A stretch of DNA of 64,000 nucleotides from Evansella vedderi (GTDB lineage Bacteria; Bacillota; Bacilli; Bacillales; Salisediminibacteriaceae): contig NZ_JAUSUG010000017.1 of NCBI RefSeq assembly GCF_030813435.1, positions 62,001 through 126,000 on the forward strand. The letters are read 5' to 3'. The notes beneath the pieces are model-generated. The model worked only from the letters and a program-made list of their open reading frames with translations. It did no database searches and had not been told where the DNA came from. Shown one piece after another: positions 1 through 8,742 of this stretch; the stretch's first letter is position 1; every line of letters starts with the position of its first letter. The position numbers were made by a program, and so were the translations under genes.

Positions 1-232
1 TGAAATAGATAAAGAGTTTTCCTTAAAAGGATACCATGGGAAGAATTTACTAGCAGAGTGCCTCACTCCTTGGGAGTTTCTTGAATATGTAATGAAGACA
101 AGGGATGTCCATGAAAAGGACGAATTATTAGTTTGGAAGGAAAAGCTAACCTATCAATGGGAGGCATCTAGGTTACTAGTGAAAGCACTAGGGGAATGGC
201 TAGATGTGGCACAGGAGAAGGTGACAGTATGA
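1..232 (+). CDS. 3' end of a gene upstream of ysxE (possibly spoVID)
   Basis: An open frame enters from outside the window and stops at the TGA at 230-232, overlapping the ysxE start by ATGA, so the two genes are translationally coupled. The visible 76 residues are charged and Trp-rich (motifs LTPWEFLEYV and LVWKEKLTYQWE). In Bacillus the gene directly before ysxE is spoVID, a spore-coat morphogenetic protein, so SpoVID is the best guess by position. I do not see the LysM domain expected at the C-terminus of B. subtilis SpoVID, so the identity is unproven. Confidence 0.5.
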   Translation, partial: EIDKEFSLKGYHGKNLLAECLTPWEFLEYVMKTRDVHEKDELLVWKEKLTYQWEASRLLVKALGEWLDVAQEKVTV

Positions 233-1254
233 GTACAAATATTCATATTAGACAAAAACCTATTGGTGCCGTTTTATTTCAATATGATCTTTATCCAGAG
301 AAAATCGAGACGGTAGGGAAAGTAAAAAAGGTTCACACTGCTAATGGAATCTATGCTTTAAAAGAGACGGAGATGGGCAAGGACGAATCAGAGTGGCTCA
401 TCCATGTGATTAAACGTCTTGAGAGAATAGGATTTCATTATGTGGTTCCTATCCTCCCTAGCAAATACGGTGATTATGTACTTCGGTATGGGGACTTAGC
501 ATATTATTTGATGCCATGGTACGAAGATCATACAAAATTCAGACATCCAGTACATCCTGAAGAGGTAATGGTGGAGGAGCTGGCAAAGCTTCATGGTTTA
601 ACGGAAAGAACACAGGAATATTCTGAGAAAATTCTAGAAGAGTCGTATGAAACGTTAAAAAAGCGTTGGACTTACCGAAGGCTTGAAATGGAAAGGTATG
701 CAGATCAAATAGAGGGGAATGTGTATTTATCTCCATTTCAGTTAACCTTTCTTACCCATTTCCAACGGAGTTTACACATGGTAGAACAAGCAGAGAGGCA
801 TCTTTCAGAATGGATAAATGGAGCGAAGGAAAAGAAAAGCTTCCGAAGTGTCCTTTGTCATGGTAAACCAAGCAGGACACATACTTGCTTTGATCAATAT
901 GGAACTGCATATTTCCTTAATTTTGAAAAAGCAGTATTAGACACCCCATCAAGGGATCTTGCCTTAATGTTCCGCCACTTTTTTCAGTCCCGGCCTTGGG
1001 ATGAGCAGGAAGGTCAGCATTGGCTTCACTTGTATGAGAGGCACTTTGCCCTGTTTGATGAGGAACGTCATTTGTTTATGAGTTACTTAGCCTTTCCCGA
1101 AAGTCTCTACCAATCAGTGGATGCCTATACAAGGGAAGACAATAAGATTACAGAGCTCCAAGCAGTAACTCAATTGGAAAAAAAGGTCCTAACAATGAAT
1201 CGCATTAACCGGTTTATGAACAGTGTCTTTAAAAAAGAATCAGAAGAAGAGTAA
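229..1254 (+). CDS. ysxE: YsxE/CotS-family spore coat protein (kinase-like fold)
   Basis: 341 residues, close to the length of B. subtilis YsxE. I place the start at ATG 229 (MSTNIHIRQ) rather than the in-frame ATG at 196, because it overlaps the upstream stop as ATGA. The protein resembles the CotS family, which has an aminoglycoside-phosphotransferase/choline-kinase-like fold: an N-terminal lobe ending in YYLMPWYED, then a catalytic-loop equivalent CHGKPSRTHTCF and NFEKAVLDTPSRDL. CotS relatives usually read HGDxxxxN and DFD here; this copy lacks the loop Asp (HGK) and the metal-binding Asp (NFE). A structural, non-catalytic coat role is therefore likely. Position before valS matches the Bacillus ysxE-valS order. 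Confidence 0.85.
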   Translation: MSTNIHIRQKPIGAVLFQYDLYPEKIETVGKVKKVHTANGIYALKETEMGKDESEWLIHVIKRLERIGFHYVVPILPSKYGDYVLRYGDLAYYLMPWYEDHTKFRHPVHPEEVMVEELAKLHGLTERTQEYSEKILEESYETLKKRWTYRRLEMERYADQIEGNVYLSPFQLTFLTHFQRSLHMVEQAERHLSEWINGAKEKKSFRSVLCHGKPSRTHTCFDQYGTAYFLNFEKAVLDTPSRDLALMFRHFFQSRPWDEQEGQHWLHLYERHFALFDEERHLFMSYLAFPESLYQSVDAYTREDNKITELQAVTQLEKKVLTMNRINRFMNSVFKKESEEE

Positions 1255-1267
1255 AAGATGAAATAGT

Positions 1268-1317
1268 AAAAGGCTATCTCCCTTGAGCATTATCAGCAAA
1301 TGGGGAATAGCCTTTTT
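1268..1317. terminator. Terminator between ysxE and a convergent small gene
   Basis: Arms AAAAGGCTAT and ATAGCCTTTT, extended by TCTCCC/GGGGA pairing, enclose a loop of about 20 nt. The arms carry A and T runs on the two sides, so it can serve both convergent genes. Confidence 0.75.
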
Positions 1318-1320
1318 GTA

Positions 1321-1521
1321 TTAAAACCAATTGAAGGTGTAGGCCAAATATAGAATGACCATAATCCCTAACAAAATCATGTCAAAGGTTGTTGGCAACA
1401 ATAATGTGCGGATAAATTGAAAGATAATTAAAGGTAATAGCACTTGAAAGAATATAGCCTGAAACTTCTGTACCCAACGGGGCCAACGAAAGCCACTGAA
1501 CATTCTTCGTTTTCCAAGCAA
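1321..1521 (-). CDS. Small two-helix membrane protein, unknown function
   Basis: 66 residues. I place the start at the TTG at 1521, because an excellent ribosome site (GGGGAGGGG) lies 6-14 nt upstream; the longer GTG-initiated frame would begin before that site. After a short basic head (MLGKRRMFSGFRWPRW) there are two hydrophobic stretches, roughly residues 20-40 and 46-63, with an aromatic tail YTFNWF. No enzymatic motif is visible. It is convergent with ysxE and divergent from the valS leader. I do not recognise a named family; the ribosome site and membrane topology argue that it is a real gene. Confidence 0.6.
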   Translation of the reverse strand: MLGKRRMFSGFRWPRWVQKFQAIFFQVLLPLIIFQFIRTLLLPTTFDMILLGIMVILYLAYTFNWF

Positions 1522-1673
1522 TTTTGTCCCCTCCCCTTGCACTTTGTTATCATATTATGCATATGGTGAAAAATGCGTGTTATGAATAGGAATAACACAA
1601 GGTATGTGTTACCCTTGCAATGGCAATAATAGTGACTATAATGATATTTATAGACTAATTAAACATTTATCTA

Positions 1674-1702
1674 TTGATTATCTAAAAAAGAAAGGGTAAA
1701 AT
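1674..1702 (+). promoter_or_regulatory. sigmaA-type promoter for the valS leader
   Basis: TTGATT (1674-1679), 17-nt spacer, TAAAAT (1697-1702). It lies about 40 nt before the start of the T-box leader, where a promoter is required. Confidence 0.5.
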
Positions 1703-1739
1703 AACCAATACATAAATGATAATTTACGTTGAAAGGGAA

Positions 1740-2041
1740 GAGTACATCGTGAACCCATCAGAGAGGAAAACCATCGATAACTAAATCGATGCTGGGAGGT
1801 TTTCTTGGAGGTAGGGATGGAAGGTCGCCCTGGAGTTGCTTTCATGAACGCTACTAATTTGTTATTAGTGAAGGCCGGTTCAGCACCGTTAAAAGCTTTT
1901 GAGTGTACAGTTTGCTATGTTCCCCATATATCCTTTTTTATTGGGAGACATGATGCCAATGTTTTTCAGACTGTAAACAAAGGTGGTACCGCGAGGAAAT
2001 ATAACTCCCTTCGTCCTTTGATGACGAATGGGAGTTTTTTG
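1740..2041 (+). promoter_or_regulatory. T-box riboswitch leader of valS
   Basis: The invariant T-box sequence AAGGTGGTACCGCG lies at about 1980-1993, directly before a terminator (arms at about 2003-2014 and 2023-2037, core ACTCCC/GGGAGT with TTCGTC/GACGAA, then a T run). The upstream 240 nt can form the stem I region, including an AGAGAGG element. In this RNA class an uncharged cognate tRNA pairs its anticodon with the specifier codon and its NCCA end with the T-box, and so prevents termination. A GTC triplet at 1824-1826 (context GGAAGGTCGCC) fits a valine specifier, matching the downstream gene, but that exact assignment is tentative. An 80-codon frame inside the leader is not a gene. Confidence 0.92.
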
Positions 2042-2064
2042 TATTAATAAGGAGGAAGAGCAAG

Positions 2065-4707
2065 ATGGAAAATAAAGAGGTTTCAATGCCGCCAAAGTAT
2101 GACCCGAAGGAAACGGAAGCGAAATGGTATCCGTTTTGGGTAAATGGTAAGTTTTTTGAGGCAACAGGAGATGAAAAGAAAACACCTTACACGATTGTTA
2201 TCCCGCCGCCAAATGTAACAGGAAAGCTTCACCTAGGTCACGCTTGGGATACAACACTTCAAGATATCCTCATTCGTGTTAAGCGAATGCAAGGATATGA
2301 TGCATTGTGGCTCCCTGGGATGGACCACGCAGGGATTGCAACTCAGGCAAAGGTGGAGGGAAAACTGAAGGAAGAAGGCTTATCCCGTTACGACCTAGGA
2401 CGTGAAAAATTCCTAGAGAAGTCATGGGAGTGGAAAGAAGAGTATGCAGATACCATTCGTAAGCAGTGGTCAATGCTAGGTCTATCCCTCGACTATTCCC
2501 GCGAACGTTTCACATTAGACGAAGGTCTATCTGACGCCGTTAGGGAAGTATTTGTCCGCTTATATGAAGAGGGACTAATTTATCGCGGTGAGTATATTAT
2601 CAACTGGGATCCACAGACAAAAACAGCCCTATCGGATATCGAGGTTATTTATAAGGACGTTCAAGGTGCCTTTTATCACATGAGGTATCCATTAGTGGAT
2701 GGAAGTGGGCACATTGAAGTTGCTACAACTCGTCCAGAAACGATGCTTGGGGATACTGCTGTAGCTGTTCACCCGAATGACGACCGCTATAAACACCTCA
2801 TCGGGAAAAAAGTAAAACTGCCAATTGTAGGCCGAGAAATTGAAATTGTTGCCGATGATTACGTTGATATGGAGTTTGGATCGGGGGCAGTAAAGATTAC
2901 TCCAGCACACGATCCAAATGACTTTGAAATCGGAAACCGTCACAACCTTGAGCGCGTTCTTGTTATGGACGAAGCAGGGAAAATGAACGAAAACGCTGGA
3001 AAGTATCAAGGGATGGACCGTTTTGAATGTAGAAAACAAATTGTAAAAGACCTTCAAGAAGAGGGAATTCTCTTTAAAATCGAGGATCACATGCACAGCG
3101 TTGGTCACTCGGAGCGAAGTGGCGCTGTTGTTGAGCCTTATCTTTCTACACAATGGTTCGTAAAAATGAAACCATTAGCGGAAAAAGCTATCGAGCTTCA
3201 GAAGTCAGAAGGCAAAGTAAACTTTGTTCCAGACCGTTTTGAAAAAACGTACTTACACTGGATTGAAAACATCCGTGACTGGTGTATTTCCCGTCAACTG
3301 TGGTGGGGACATCGAATTCCAGCATGGTTCCATAAGGAAACAGGTGAGCTTTACGTAGGTCGTACAGCTCCTGAAGATGCGGAAAACTGGGAGCAGGATG
3401 AAGATGTTCTCGACACTTGGTTCAGCTCTGCTCTATGGCCTTTTTCAACAATGGGTTGGCCGAATGAAGAGGCAGCTGACTACAAACGTTACTATTCAAC
3501 TGACGTTTTAGTAACAGGCTACGACATTATCTATTTCTGGGTAGCGCGTATGATTTTCCAAGGACTTCATTTTACTGAAGAGCGACCATTTAAAGACGTA
3601 TTGATTCACGGTTTAGTTCGTGACTCTGAAGGACGTAAGATGAGTAAATCCTTGGGTAATGGTGTTGACCCGATGGATGTTATTGATAAATACGGTGCAG
3701 ACGCACTTCGTTTTTTCCTATCAACTGGTAGCTCCCCTGGGCATGACCTTCGTTTTTACTGGGAAAAGGTTGAAGCGAACTGGAACTTTGGAAATAAAAT
3801 CTGGAATGCCTCCCGTTTCGCCTTAATGAATATGAACGGCTTAAAGTATGAGGAAATTGATTTTAGCGGTAAGAAATCTATCGCTGACAAGTGGATTTTA
3901 ACTCGCCTTCAAGAGACAATTTCACAAGTGACTAGGTTCATCGATGCCTATGAATTTGGTGAAGTGGGCCGTAGTCTATACAACTTCATCTGGGATGATT
4001 TCTGTGATTGGTACATTGAAATGGCGAAGCTCCCGTTGAACGGCGATGATGAAGAAGCGAAGCACACGACCCGTTCCGTATTAGCATACGTATTAGATCA
4101 AACGATGCGTCTGTTGCACCCATTCATGCCATTTATTACGGAGGAAGTTTGGCAGCACCTGCCTCATAAAGGGGAATCCATTACCGTGGCAGCATGGCCA
4201 ACAAGAGATGAGAATCTTGTTGATGAGCAAGCCGTAAAGGATATGCAGCTATTGCAAGAGATTATTCGCTCCGTTCGTAACACTCGGGCAGAGCTGAATG
4301 TACCAATGAGTAAGGAAATTACACTCCTTGTGAATGCCAATTCAGAAACTATTCTCGATCAATTAAACCGAGGTGAAGCTTATATCCAACGCTTCTGTCG
4401 TCCGAGTGAATTAAAGGTGGGAACAGGATTAACTGCTCCTGAAAAATCCATGAGCTCCGTTTTATCAGGGGTAGAGCTTTACTTACCTCTAGCTGGCTTA
4501 TTGGATTTAGATGCAGAGATCAAACGTCTTGAAGGGGAGCTAAAACGCCTTGATGGAGAAGTAACTCGTGTTCAGAAAAAACTAAGTAACGAAGGCTTCG
4601 TAGCAAAGGCTCCAGAAAAAGTTATCGCCGCAGAGCGAGAGAAGGAAAAGGATTACCTCGAACAACGTGAGAAGGTAAAAGCACGTTTAGAAGAGCTAAA
4701 AAAATAA
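2065..4707 (+). CDS. valS: Valyl-tRNA synthetase
   Basis: 880 residues, the normal length for bacterial ValRS. It charges tRNA-Val with valine in the cytoplasm. Class I signatures are clear: HLGH (HIGH motif) at residues 56-59 following IPPPNVTGK, and KMSKS at 525-529. Between them lies the CP1 editing domain ([11 protein letters not shown], about residues 220-230), which hydrolyses mischarged Thr-tRNA. Residues about 815-880 form the charged coiled-coil arm typical of ValRS. Start ATG 2065 follows AAGGAGGAAGAGCAAG. Expression should be controlled by the T-box leader immediately upstream. In Bacillus, folC usually follows valS directly; here several genes intervene. Confidence 0.98.
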   Translation: MENKEVSMPPKYDPKETEAKWYPFWVNGKFFEATGDEKKTPYTIVIPPPNVTGKLHLGHAWDTTLQDILIRVKRMQGYDALWLPGMDHAGIATQAKVEGKLKEEGLSRYDLGREKFLEKSWEWKEEYADTIRKQWSMLGLSLDYSRERFTLDEGLSDAVREVFVRLYEEGLIYRGEYIINWDPQTKTALSDIEVIYKDVQGAFYHMRYPLVDGSGHIEVATTRPETMLGDTAVAVHPNDDRYKHLIGKKVKLPIVGREIEIVADDYVDMEFGSGAVKITPAHDPNDFEIGNRHNLERVLVMDEAGKMNENAGKYQGMDRFECRKQIVKDLQEEGILFKIEDHMHSVGHSERSGAVVEPYLSTQWFVKMKPLAEKAIELQKSEGKVNFVPDRFEKTYLHWIENIRDWCISRQLWWGHRIPAWFHKETGELYVGRTAPEDAENWEQDEDVLDTWFSSALWPFSTMGWPNEEAADYKRYYSTDVLVTGYDIIYFWVARMIFQGLHFTEERPFKDVLIHGLVRDSEGRKMSKSLGNGVDPMDVIDKYGADALRFFLSTGSSPGHDLRFYWEKVEANWNFGNKIWNASRFALMNMNGLKYEEIDFSGKKSIADKWILTRLQETISQVTRFIDAYEFGEVGRSLYNFIWDDFCDWYIEMAKLPLNGDDEEAKHTTRSVLAYVLDQTMRLLHPFMPFITEEVWQHLPHKGESITVAAWPTRDENLVDEQAVKDMQLLQEIIRSVRNTRAELNVPMSKEITLLVNANSETILDQLNRGEAYIQRFCRPSELKVGTGLTAPEKSMSSVLSGVELYLPLAGLLDLDAEIKRLEGELKRLDGEVTRVQKKLSNEGFVAKAPEKVIAAEREKEKDYLEQREKVKARLEELKK

Positions 4708-4720
4708 ACAAGTTTGTTCG

Positions 4721-4755
4721 AGAAATCCAAGGGAAATACACCCTTGGATTTCTTT
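4721..4755 (+). terminator. valS terminator
   Basis: Perfect 11-bp arms AAATCCAAGGG and CCCTTGGATTT around a 7-nt loop, followed by CTTTCT, 16 nt after the valS stop. Confidence 0.85.
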
Positions 4756-5002
4756 CTATAAATTGGATAAATTAAGGTGGAAGCAATTCTCTGACATTCA
4801 TAAGTACATGGAAATGGTATTTTAGGGATAGTTTTGTGCAGTGGATAGGGTCCGAGTGCACGAAAACGGAGAACAGCGATTATTTCGAGCATTGAAACCG
4901 GGTTCAACTACACGAAAGCATTTTTCAACAAAGATTTCGTGCAGTTAACAAAGATACAGCATGAATTAAAATTCTAAGAATGATCGTGAGGTAAGATAGA
5001 CA

Positions 5003-6052
5003 ATGACTACACTCAAACGGGCAAGGGAATGGAACATCAAGATTGGTTCTCTACCAACAGGCCCCCTCAATAAAATTACTGATGTTAAAGGTGTTACGGT
5101 AGGTCATACAACGATCCAACAAGGAGAAATCAATACTGGTGTTACAGCTATCCTTCCTCATCAAGGAAACTTATTCAAGGAAAAAGTGGTGGCAGCGAGC
5201 CACGTGTTAAACGGTTTCGGTAAGACTACTGGTCTTATACAAATTAACGAATTGGGAACTATAGAGACACCGATTCTACTAACCAACACGTTAAGTGTGG
5301 GAAACTGCTCAACGGCACTCATCAAATACATGCTCAAGGATAACCCAGAAATTGGACGTACTACTGGAACAATTAATCCCGTTGTAGCGGAGTGCAATGA
5401 TATGCACCTCAACGATATTAGGGAAATTATTATTAACGAAAATCATGTAAACGAAGCAATTAAAAATGCCATCCATGATTTTGAAGAAGGTGCCATTGGT
5501 GCTGGGACAGGGATGAAATGTTTCGGTCTAAAAGGTGGAATTGGCTCCGCATCGCGAGTGATCAACATTGAAGGAAACGACTATACTCTCGGTGTCCTCG
5601 TCTTAACTAATTTCGGAAAGCTACACGACCTCACCATTGATGGGAAAAATGTAGGATCGACCATTTCCGAGCTAAAGAAAGAGAAGACGAATAATGAAGA
5701 TAAAGGCTCTGTGATCATCCTTGTTGCGACAGATCTCCCTGTTTCTGAAAGGCAGTTGGAAAGGATTATTAAACGGTGTGGAGTTGGCCTTAGCCGAACT
5801 GGTTCGAAAATGAGCCATGGCAGTGGAGATATAGTCATTGGTTTTACCACAGCAGGTCATGTATCACACGATTCTAAGAAAAAAATACTTACTCAAACGT
5901 ATCTCCATGAAGAAGAGCTGGATCAGCCCTTCCATGCAATAGCGGAGGCTACAGAGGAAGCCATCATTAACTCAATGCTTACTGCTAAAACTACTGTTGG
6001 ACGAGCAGACTTTAAATTACATTCTTTAAGTGATTATATAGAAAAGTTGTAG
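5003..6052 (+). CDS. P1-family (DmpA/BapA-like) self-processing aminopeptidase
   Basis: 349 residues, the usual size for P1 (S58) peptidases. These N-terminal nucleophile-like hydrolases cleave themselves into two chains before a serine that then becomes the nucleophile; substrates are N-terminal amino acids, D-amino acids or beta-peptides. Visible family features: GSLPTGPLNKITDVKGV near the N-terminus (residues 15-31), TNTLSVGNCSTA (94-105), AECNDMHLND (129-138), GAIGAGTGMKCFGLKGGIGS (163-182), and KGSVIILVATDLP (234-246), where Gly235-Ser236 is the expected autocleavage site, then GLSRTGSKMSHGSGDI (262-277). No signal peptide is seen, so it is probably cytoplasmic. The next gene, a D-amino acid aminotransferase 44 nt downstream, suggests a possible link to D-amino acid metabolism (inference). 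Confidence 0.85.
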   Translation: MTTLKRAREWNIKIGSLPTGPLNKITDVKGVTVGHTTIQQGEINTGVTAILPHQGNLFKEKVVAASHVLNGFGKTTGLIQINELGTIETPILLTNTLSVGNCSTALIKYMLKDNPEIGRTTGTINPVVAECNDMHLNDIREIIINENHVNEAIKNAIHDFEEGAIGAGTGMKCFGLKGGIGSASRVINIEGNDYTLGVLVLTNFGKLHDLTIDGKNVGSTISELKKEKTNNEDKGSVIILVATDLPVSERQLERIIKRCGVGLSRTGSKMSHGSGDIVIGFTTAGHVSHDSKKKILTQTYLHEEELDQPFHAIAEATEEAIINSMLTAKTTVGRADFKLHSLSDYIEKL

Positions 6053-6096
6053 TATGATACGGGTAAAGATAAATTTATTGAATGGGAGGGAATAAA

Positions 6097-6930
6097 ATGG
6101 GAGAAATTGCATTTTATAACGACAAATTTGTAGGAATCGACGATAAAGTTGTCCCAATTCAAGAACGTGCTCACCAATTTGGTGACGGTATATATGAAGT
6201 TGTTCGAGTGTATGGGGGAAAAGTGTTTTTATTAGAGGAGCATCTGGAGCGTTTTAGAAAAAGCGCAGATGCCATTGATCTGACATTCCCGTTTTCTTTG
6301 GAAAAAATGAAGGAAATTATTTTAGAAGGATTGTCCCGTTCTGAAATGGAGGAAGCAGAAATCTACTTCCAGCTCACAAGGGGGATTTCCCCACGGCAGC
6401 ATCATTATCCAGGTGTTCCCGCTGTTTTTTCCATGACAGTAAGAAATGCTAGGCCATTAGGTGACAAAAACAAAGGTGCTGCAGCCATCGTATTAGAAGA
6501 TGAGCGCTGGTTAAATTGCTATATTAAATCGTTGAATCTACTTCCGAACATCATGGCAAAACAAAAGGCAGTATCGAAAAACTGCGGGGAAGCTATTTTT
6601 GCTAGAGACGGGATCGTTACGGAAGGTTCCAGCAGCAATGTTTTTGCTGTGAAGGATGGCGTCATATACACTCACCCTGCTACAAAACGAATATTACACG
6701 GGATTACTCGAGCAAAAGTATTCGAATTAGCCGCACAGGAACACATTCCAATGAAGGAAGAGGAATTTGATGTGGCATTTTTGAAAAATGCAGATGAAGC
6801 TTTCTTCACCAGTACAGGTGTAGAGGTGATGCCGATACATACAATAGATGACACGAAAATGCCGGAGGAAAAACCAATCTCTAACAAACTAGCCGAAGCA
6901 TATGAAAATCTTTATAAACTGAAGGTATAA
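6097..6930 (+). CDS. dat: D-amino acid (D-alanine) aminotransferase
   Basis: 277 residues. PLP fold-type IV enzyme converting D-alanine and 2-oxoglutarate to pyruvate and D-glutamate, a peptidoglycan precursor. Start ATG 6097 is preferred over the in-frame ATG at 6082 because the ribosome site GGGAGGG lies between them. Visible features: IQERAHQFGDGIYEVVRVYG (residues 21-40), the PLP lysine K144 in YIKSLNLLPN, the EGSSSNVFAV phosphate-binding loop, and FFTSTGVEVMP near the C-terminus. K144 is one residue from the Lys145 known in the Bacillus enzyme. It may form an operon with the P1 peptidase upstream. Confidence 0.93.
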   Translation: MGEIAFYNDKFVGIDDKVVPIQERAHQFGDGIYEVVRVYGGKVFLLEEHLERFRKSADAIDLTFPFSLEKMKEIILEGLSRSEMEEAEIYFQLTRGISPRQHHYPGVPAVFSMTVRNARPLGDKNKGAAAIVLEDERWLNCYIKSLNLLPNIMAKQKAVSKNCGEAIFARDGIVTEGSSSNVFAVKDGVIYTHPATKRILHGITRAKVFELAAQEHIPMKEEEFDVAFLKNADEAFFTSTGVEVMPIHTIDDTKMPEEKPISNKLAEAYENLYKLKV

Positions 6931-6935
6931 AAAAC

Positions 6936-6965
6936 AGAGGGTGAATTCATACGGATTCACCCTCT
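6936..6965 (-). terminator. Terminator between dat and the DCC gene
   Basis: Perfect 11-bp arms AGAGGGTGAAT and ATTCACCCTCT. On the minus strand the stem is followed by GTTTTTT, making it a rho-independent terminator for the DCC gene; on the plus strand the T run is missing. Confidence 0.8.
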
Positions 6966-6966
6966 A

Positions 6967-7359
6967 TTACTGTAAAAATCTTTTTTTAATCCCTTCTGAG
7001 GGGAGCATGCATTCCTTTTGTTTTCCAAACCATCGGTAACGATTCTTTGCAATGATGTCATAAACGAAATTTCGAATTGGGCGTGGCACTATTATGAGAG
7101 GGTACAAGAGATTCCAAGGCCCAGATAATTTTTTACAAACACGGAGGGCGGCAGTAGATTTAAAGTAGTAGCGGTCACCCTCTATATAAATAAAACTGTC
7201 TAAATCATTAGGTATACCTTGCTCCTTTAATAGCTTTTTTCCCACATCACTCTGTAAAGAAGCGAACTTAAATATCCCCTTAGGATCCCTTTTTATAATA
7301 AACTGCACACTGCTATTACAAAAATTACAAATCCCATCAAATAAAATAATATTTGCCAT
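6967..7359 (-). CDS. DCC-family thiol-disulfide oxidoreductase-like protein (DUF393)
   Basis: 130 residues. The N-terminus FDGICNFCNSSVQF carries the D-x-x-C-x-x-C signature of the DCC/DUF393 family (Cys11, Cys14), followed by FIIKRDPKG and a thioredoxin-like segment. Later features FKSTAALRV and PLIIVPRPIRNFVYDIIAKNRYRWFG are also typical; the family tail usually reads YdwiAknRyrwfG. B. subtilis YuxK is the nearest relative I know. The members are predicted to act in cytoplasmic redox chemistry, but substrates are unknown. The stop codon abuts the terminator shared with dat. Confidence 0.85.
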   Translation of the reverse strand: MANIILFDGICNFCNSSVQFIIKRDPKGIFKFASLQSDVGKKLLKEQGIPNDLDSFIYIEGDRYYFKSTAALRVCKKLSGPWNLLYPLIIVPRPIRNFVYDIIAKNRYRWFGKQKECMLPSEGIKKRFLQ

Positions 7360-7492
7360 TCGAGAACACCCCTAATGTCTTCCTACCATGCTATCTTAAC
7401 TATAACATGACTTTTATAAGTATAATAAAAAATGTTGTAATTTTTTTGAATCTGGAACTCCTTGAAAATTGGGCTTCAAAGCCATCATAAAA

Positions 7493-7648
7493 AATACGAA
7501 TCGAAGTATTTACTGAACTTCGCGTTACAAAAGCATATTATGGAACGCGAAAACGAAGTATTTGATAAACTTCGCGTATCAAAACCACATTATGGAACAC
7601 GAAACCTAAGTACATAATGAACTTCGTGCTTCAAAACCCTTTTATGAA
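7493..7648 (+). repeat. Tandem array of three degenerate 52-bp units
   Basis: Units at about 7493-7544, 7545-7596 and 7597-7648 align without gaps. Each carries a CGAAGTA...AACTTCGCG hairpin-like core (third unit CTAAGTA...AACTTCGTG) followed by a TCAAAAC...TTATGGAA tail. Units 1 and 2 are the most alike. Confidence 0.75.
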
Positions 7649-7699
7649 AGCGATAATATTTTATTTCCCAGGTCTACCCTGAAAATACAAATACTGTGT

Positions 7700-7932
7700 T
7701 GGTATTCGCTGCAGCCCACTCCCTTTCCGCGGGCGTACCGCAAGCCTCCTCGGCTTACGCCTGTGGGGTCCTGTCTGGCTCGCTGTTCCCGCAGGAACAA
7801 GCGTTTACATCAGAGAGGCATCACGCGTGATGCCACTTGACTAAGCTTCGAGTTGTCGACGCATAGGCTACTAAGCATAAGCTTGTAGAAGAAGAGACAG
7901 TCGGCTTCTCGTGGGCTTCCGCTCACACCAAC
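7700..7932 (-). repeat. Mosaic dispersed repeat, copy at 7.7-7.9 kb
   Basis: Contains TTTCCGCGGGCGTACCGC and CTCCTCGGCTTACGCCTG, which recall inverted modules of the 27.0-kb copy, plus a module (about 7846-7903) that aligns with 39508-39565: CGAGTTGTCGACG...CTTGTAGAAGAAGAGACAG against CGAGTTGTCTCGACG...CTTGTAGAGGAAGAGACAG. GC-richer than its surroundings. Confidence 0.65.
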
Positions 7933-8101
7933 TGCAATAATGATCTTGTATTTTCGTGCTCCATGGTGCAAATTTTTACTTGCATAGAGGTCTACCCGCC
8001 AATACTCCTTAAGTCTTAGTCAAATTATGTCTCAAGCTCATTATTGAAAATCCTCCCCCAGGATATGATAGAGACAAGAAATGAGAGGGGAGGAACACAA
8101 A

Positions 8102-8461
8102 TTGAAAAAGTTTATGTTATTTGTATTATCATTAATTGCAATCTTCATTTTACTAGCAAACCTAGGGCCAATGGTCTTCTTAGGATTATGCATTTACCTG
8201 CTTTATATTATCTTTAAAAAATTCATCAAAGCTGAATCCATTGTTGCAAAAGTAGCTTGGGTACTCATCGGCTTACTCGTCCTTAGCATGGCAACATCCA
8301 ACCTTTATGCCATTATTGGCTTAGTAGCTGCCTACTTCCTATACACGCTGTATAAAAACTGGAACGATAATAATAGGGAAGAGGAAATCATATTTAACAA
8401 GACTTCCGCAAGTGACGACCCATTCACAAACTTTGAAAGACAAAGGGGAGCTATCAAATGA
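8102..8461 (+). CDS. Small membrane protein heading a lia-type operon (LiaI-like)
   Basis: 119 residues. Start TTG 8102 is chosen because GGGGAGG lies 8-14 nt upstream; the in-frame ATG at 8081 precedes that site. Three or four hydrophobic segments (about 5-20, 22-37, 48-63 and 68-85) are followed by a charged cytoplasmic tail (WNDNNREEEIIFNKTS). Its position before liaF-liaS-liaR suggests the role of LiaI, the membrane anchor for the phage-shock-like LiaH in B. subtilis, but sequence similarity to LiaI is not obvious to me and there is no liaH here. It overlaps the next ORF as ATGA. Confidence 0.6.
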   Translation: MKKFMLFVLSLIAIFILLANLGPMVFLGLCIYLLYIIFKKFIKAESIVAKVAWVLIGLLVLSMATSNLYAIIGLVAAYFLYTLYKNWNDNNREEEIIFNKTSASDDPFTNFERQRGAIK

Positions 8462-8637
8462 ATAAGGTAGTGGTGGAATCAAGTGAGAAGCCCTACTCTC
8501 GTATTAACGATATGGAATGTTATATGGAATACTTAGAAAAGAAAATGAATCGAGTTTATTACGAAAATACCTTTGATAGTAAAATAGCTCAACTAGAAAA
8601 AGATTTAAAAGAACGGAAGATAACAGCGGAAAAATAG
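8458..8637 (+). CDS. 59-residue charged orphan protein of the lia operon
   Basis: Starts at ATG 8458 in an ATGA overlap with the preceding stop, so it is probably translated by coupling. The sequence is rich in Glu, Lys and Tyr and its second half (MEYLEKKMNRVYY, then KIAQLEKDLKERK) is predicted to be helical, perhaps a short coiled coil. It occupies the place where liaH/liaG sit in B. subtilis but is far too short to be LiaH (a PspA relative of about 225 residues). I recognise no family. Confidence 0.55.
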   Translation: MNKVVVESSEKPYSRINDMECYMEYLEKKMNRVYYENTFDSKIAQLEKDLKERKITAEK

Positions 8638-8742
8638 TAAAAAAGTGGTATGATAAACGAAGTATAATTTTACCTATGGCAGTAAAACAACCAATGAATA
8701 CTTCCCAGCCTACGTCTTCAAAAACAAGAAAGGAGGGCAATA

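Larger units (their letters stand above)
7360..8101. other. 740-bp gene-free spacer with two repeat blocks
   Basis: No credible coding frame was found. The first 130 bp are AT-rich, then comes a tandem array (7493-7648), then a GC-richer structured repeat (7700-7932). Just before the lia operon TTATTG (8041-8046) and TATGAT (8064-8069), spaced 17 nt, could be its promoter. Confidence 0.6.

Noticed and set aside
1805-2047. 80-codon open frame before valS
   Set aside because: It lies entirely within the T-box leader, including the T-box sequence and terminator, so the reading frame is incidental.
7641-7655. ATGAAAGCGATAATA resembling a CcpA cre site
   Set aside because: One mismatch at a conserved C, located inside the third tandem repeat unit and about 450 bp from the next gene.
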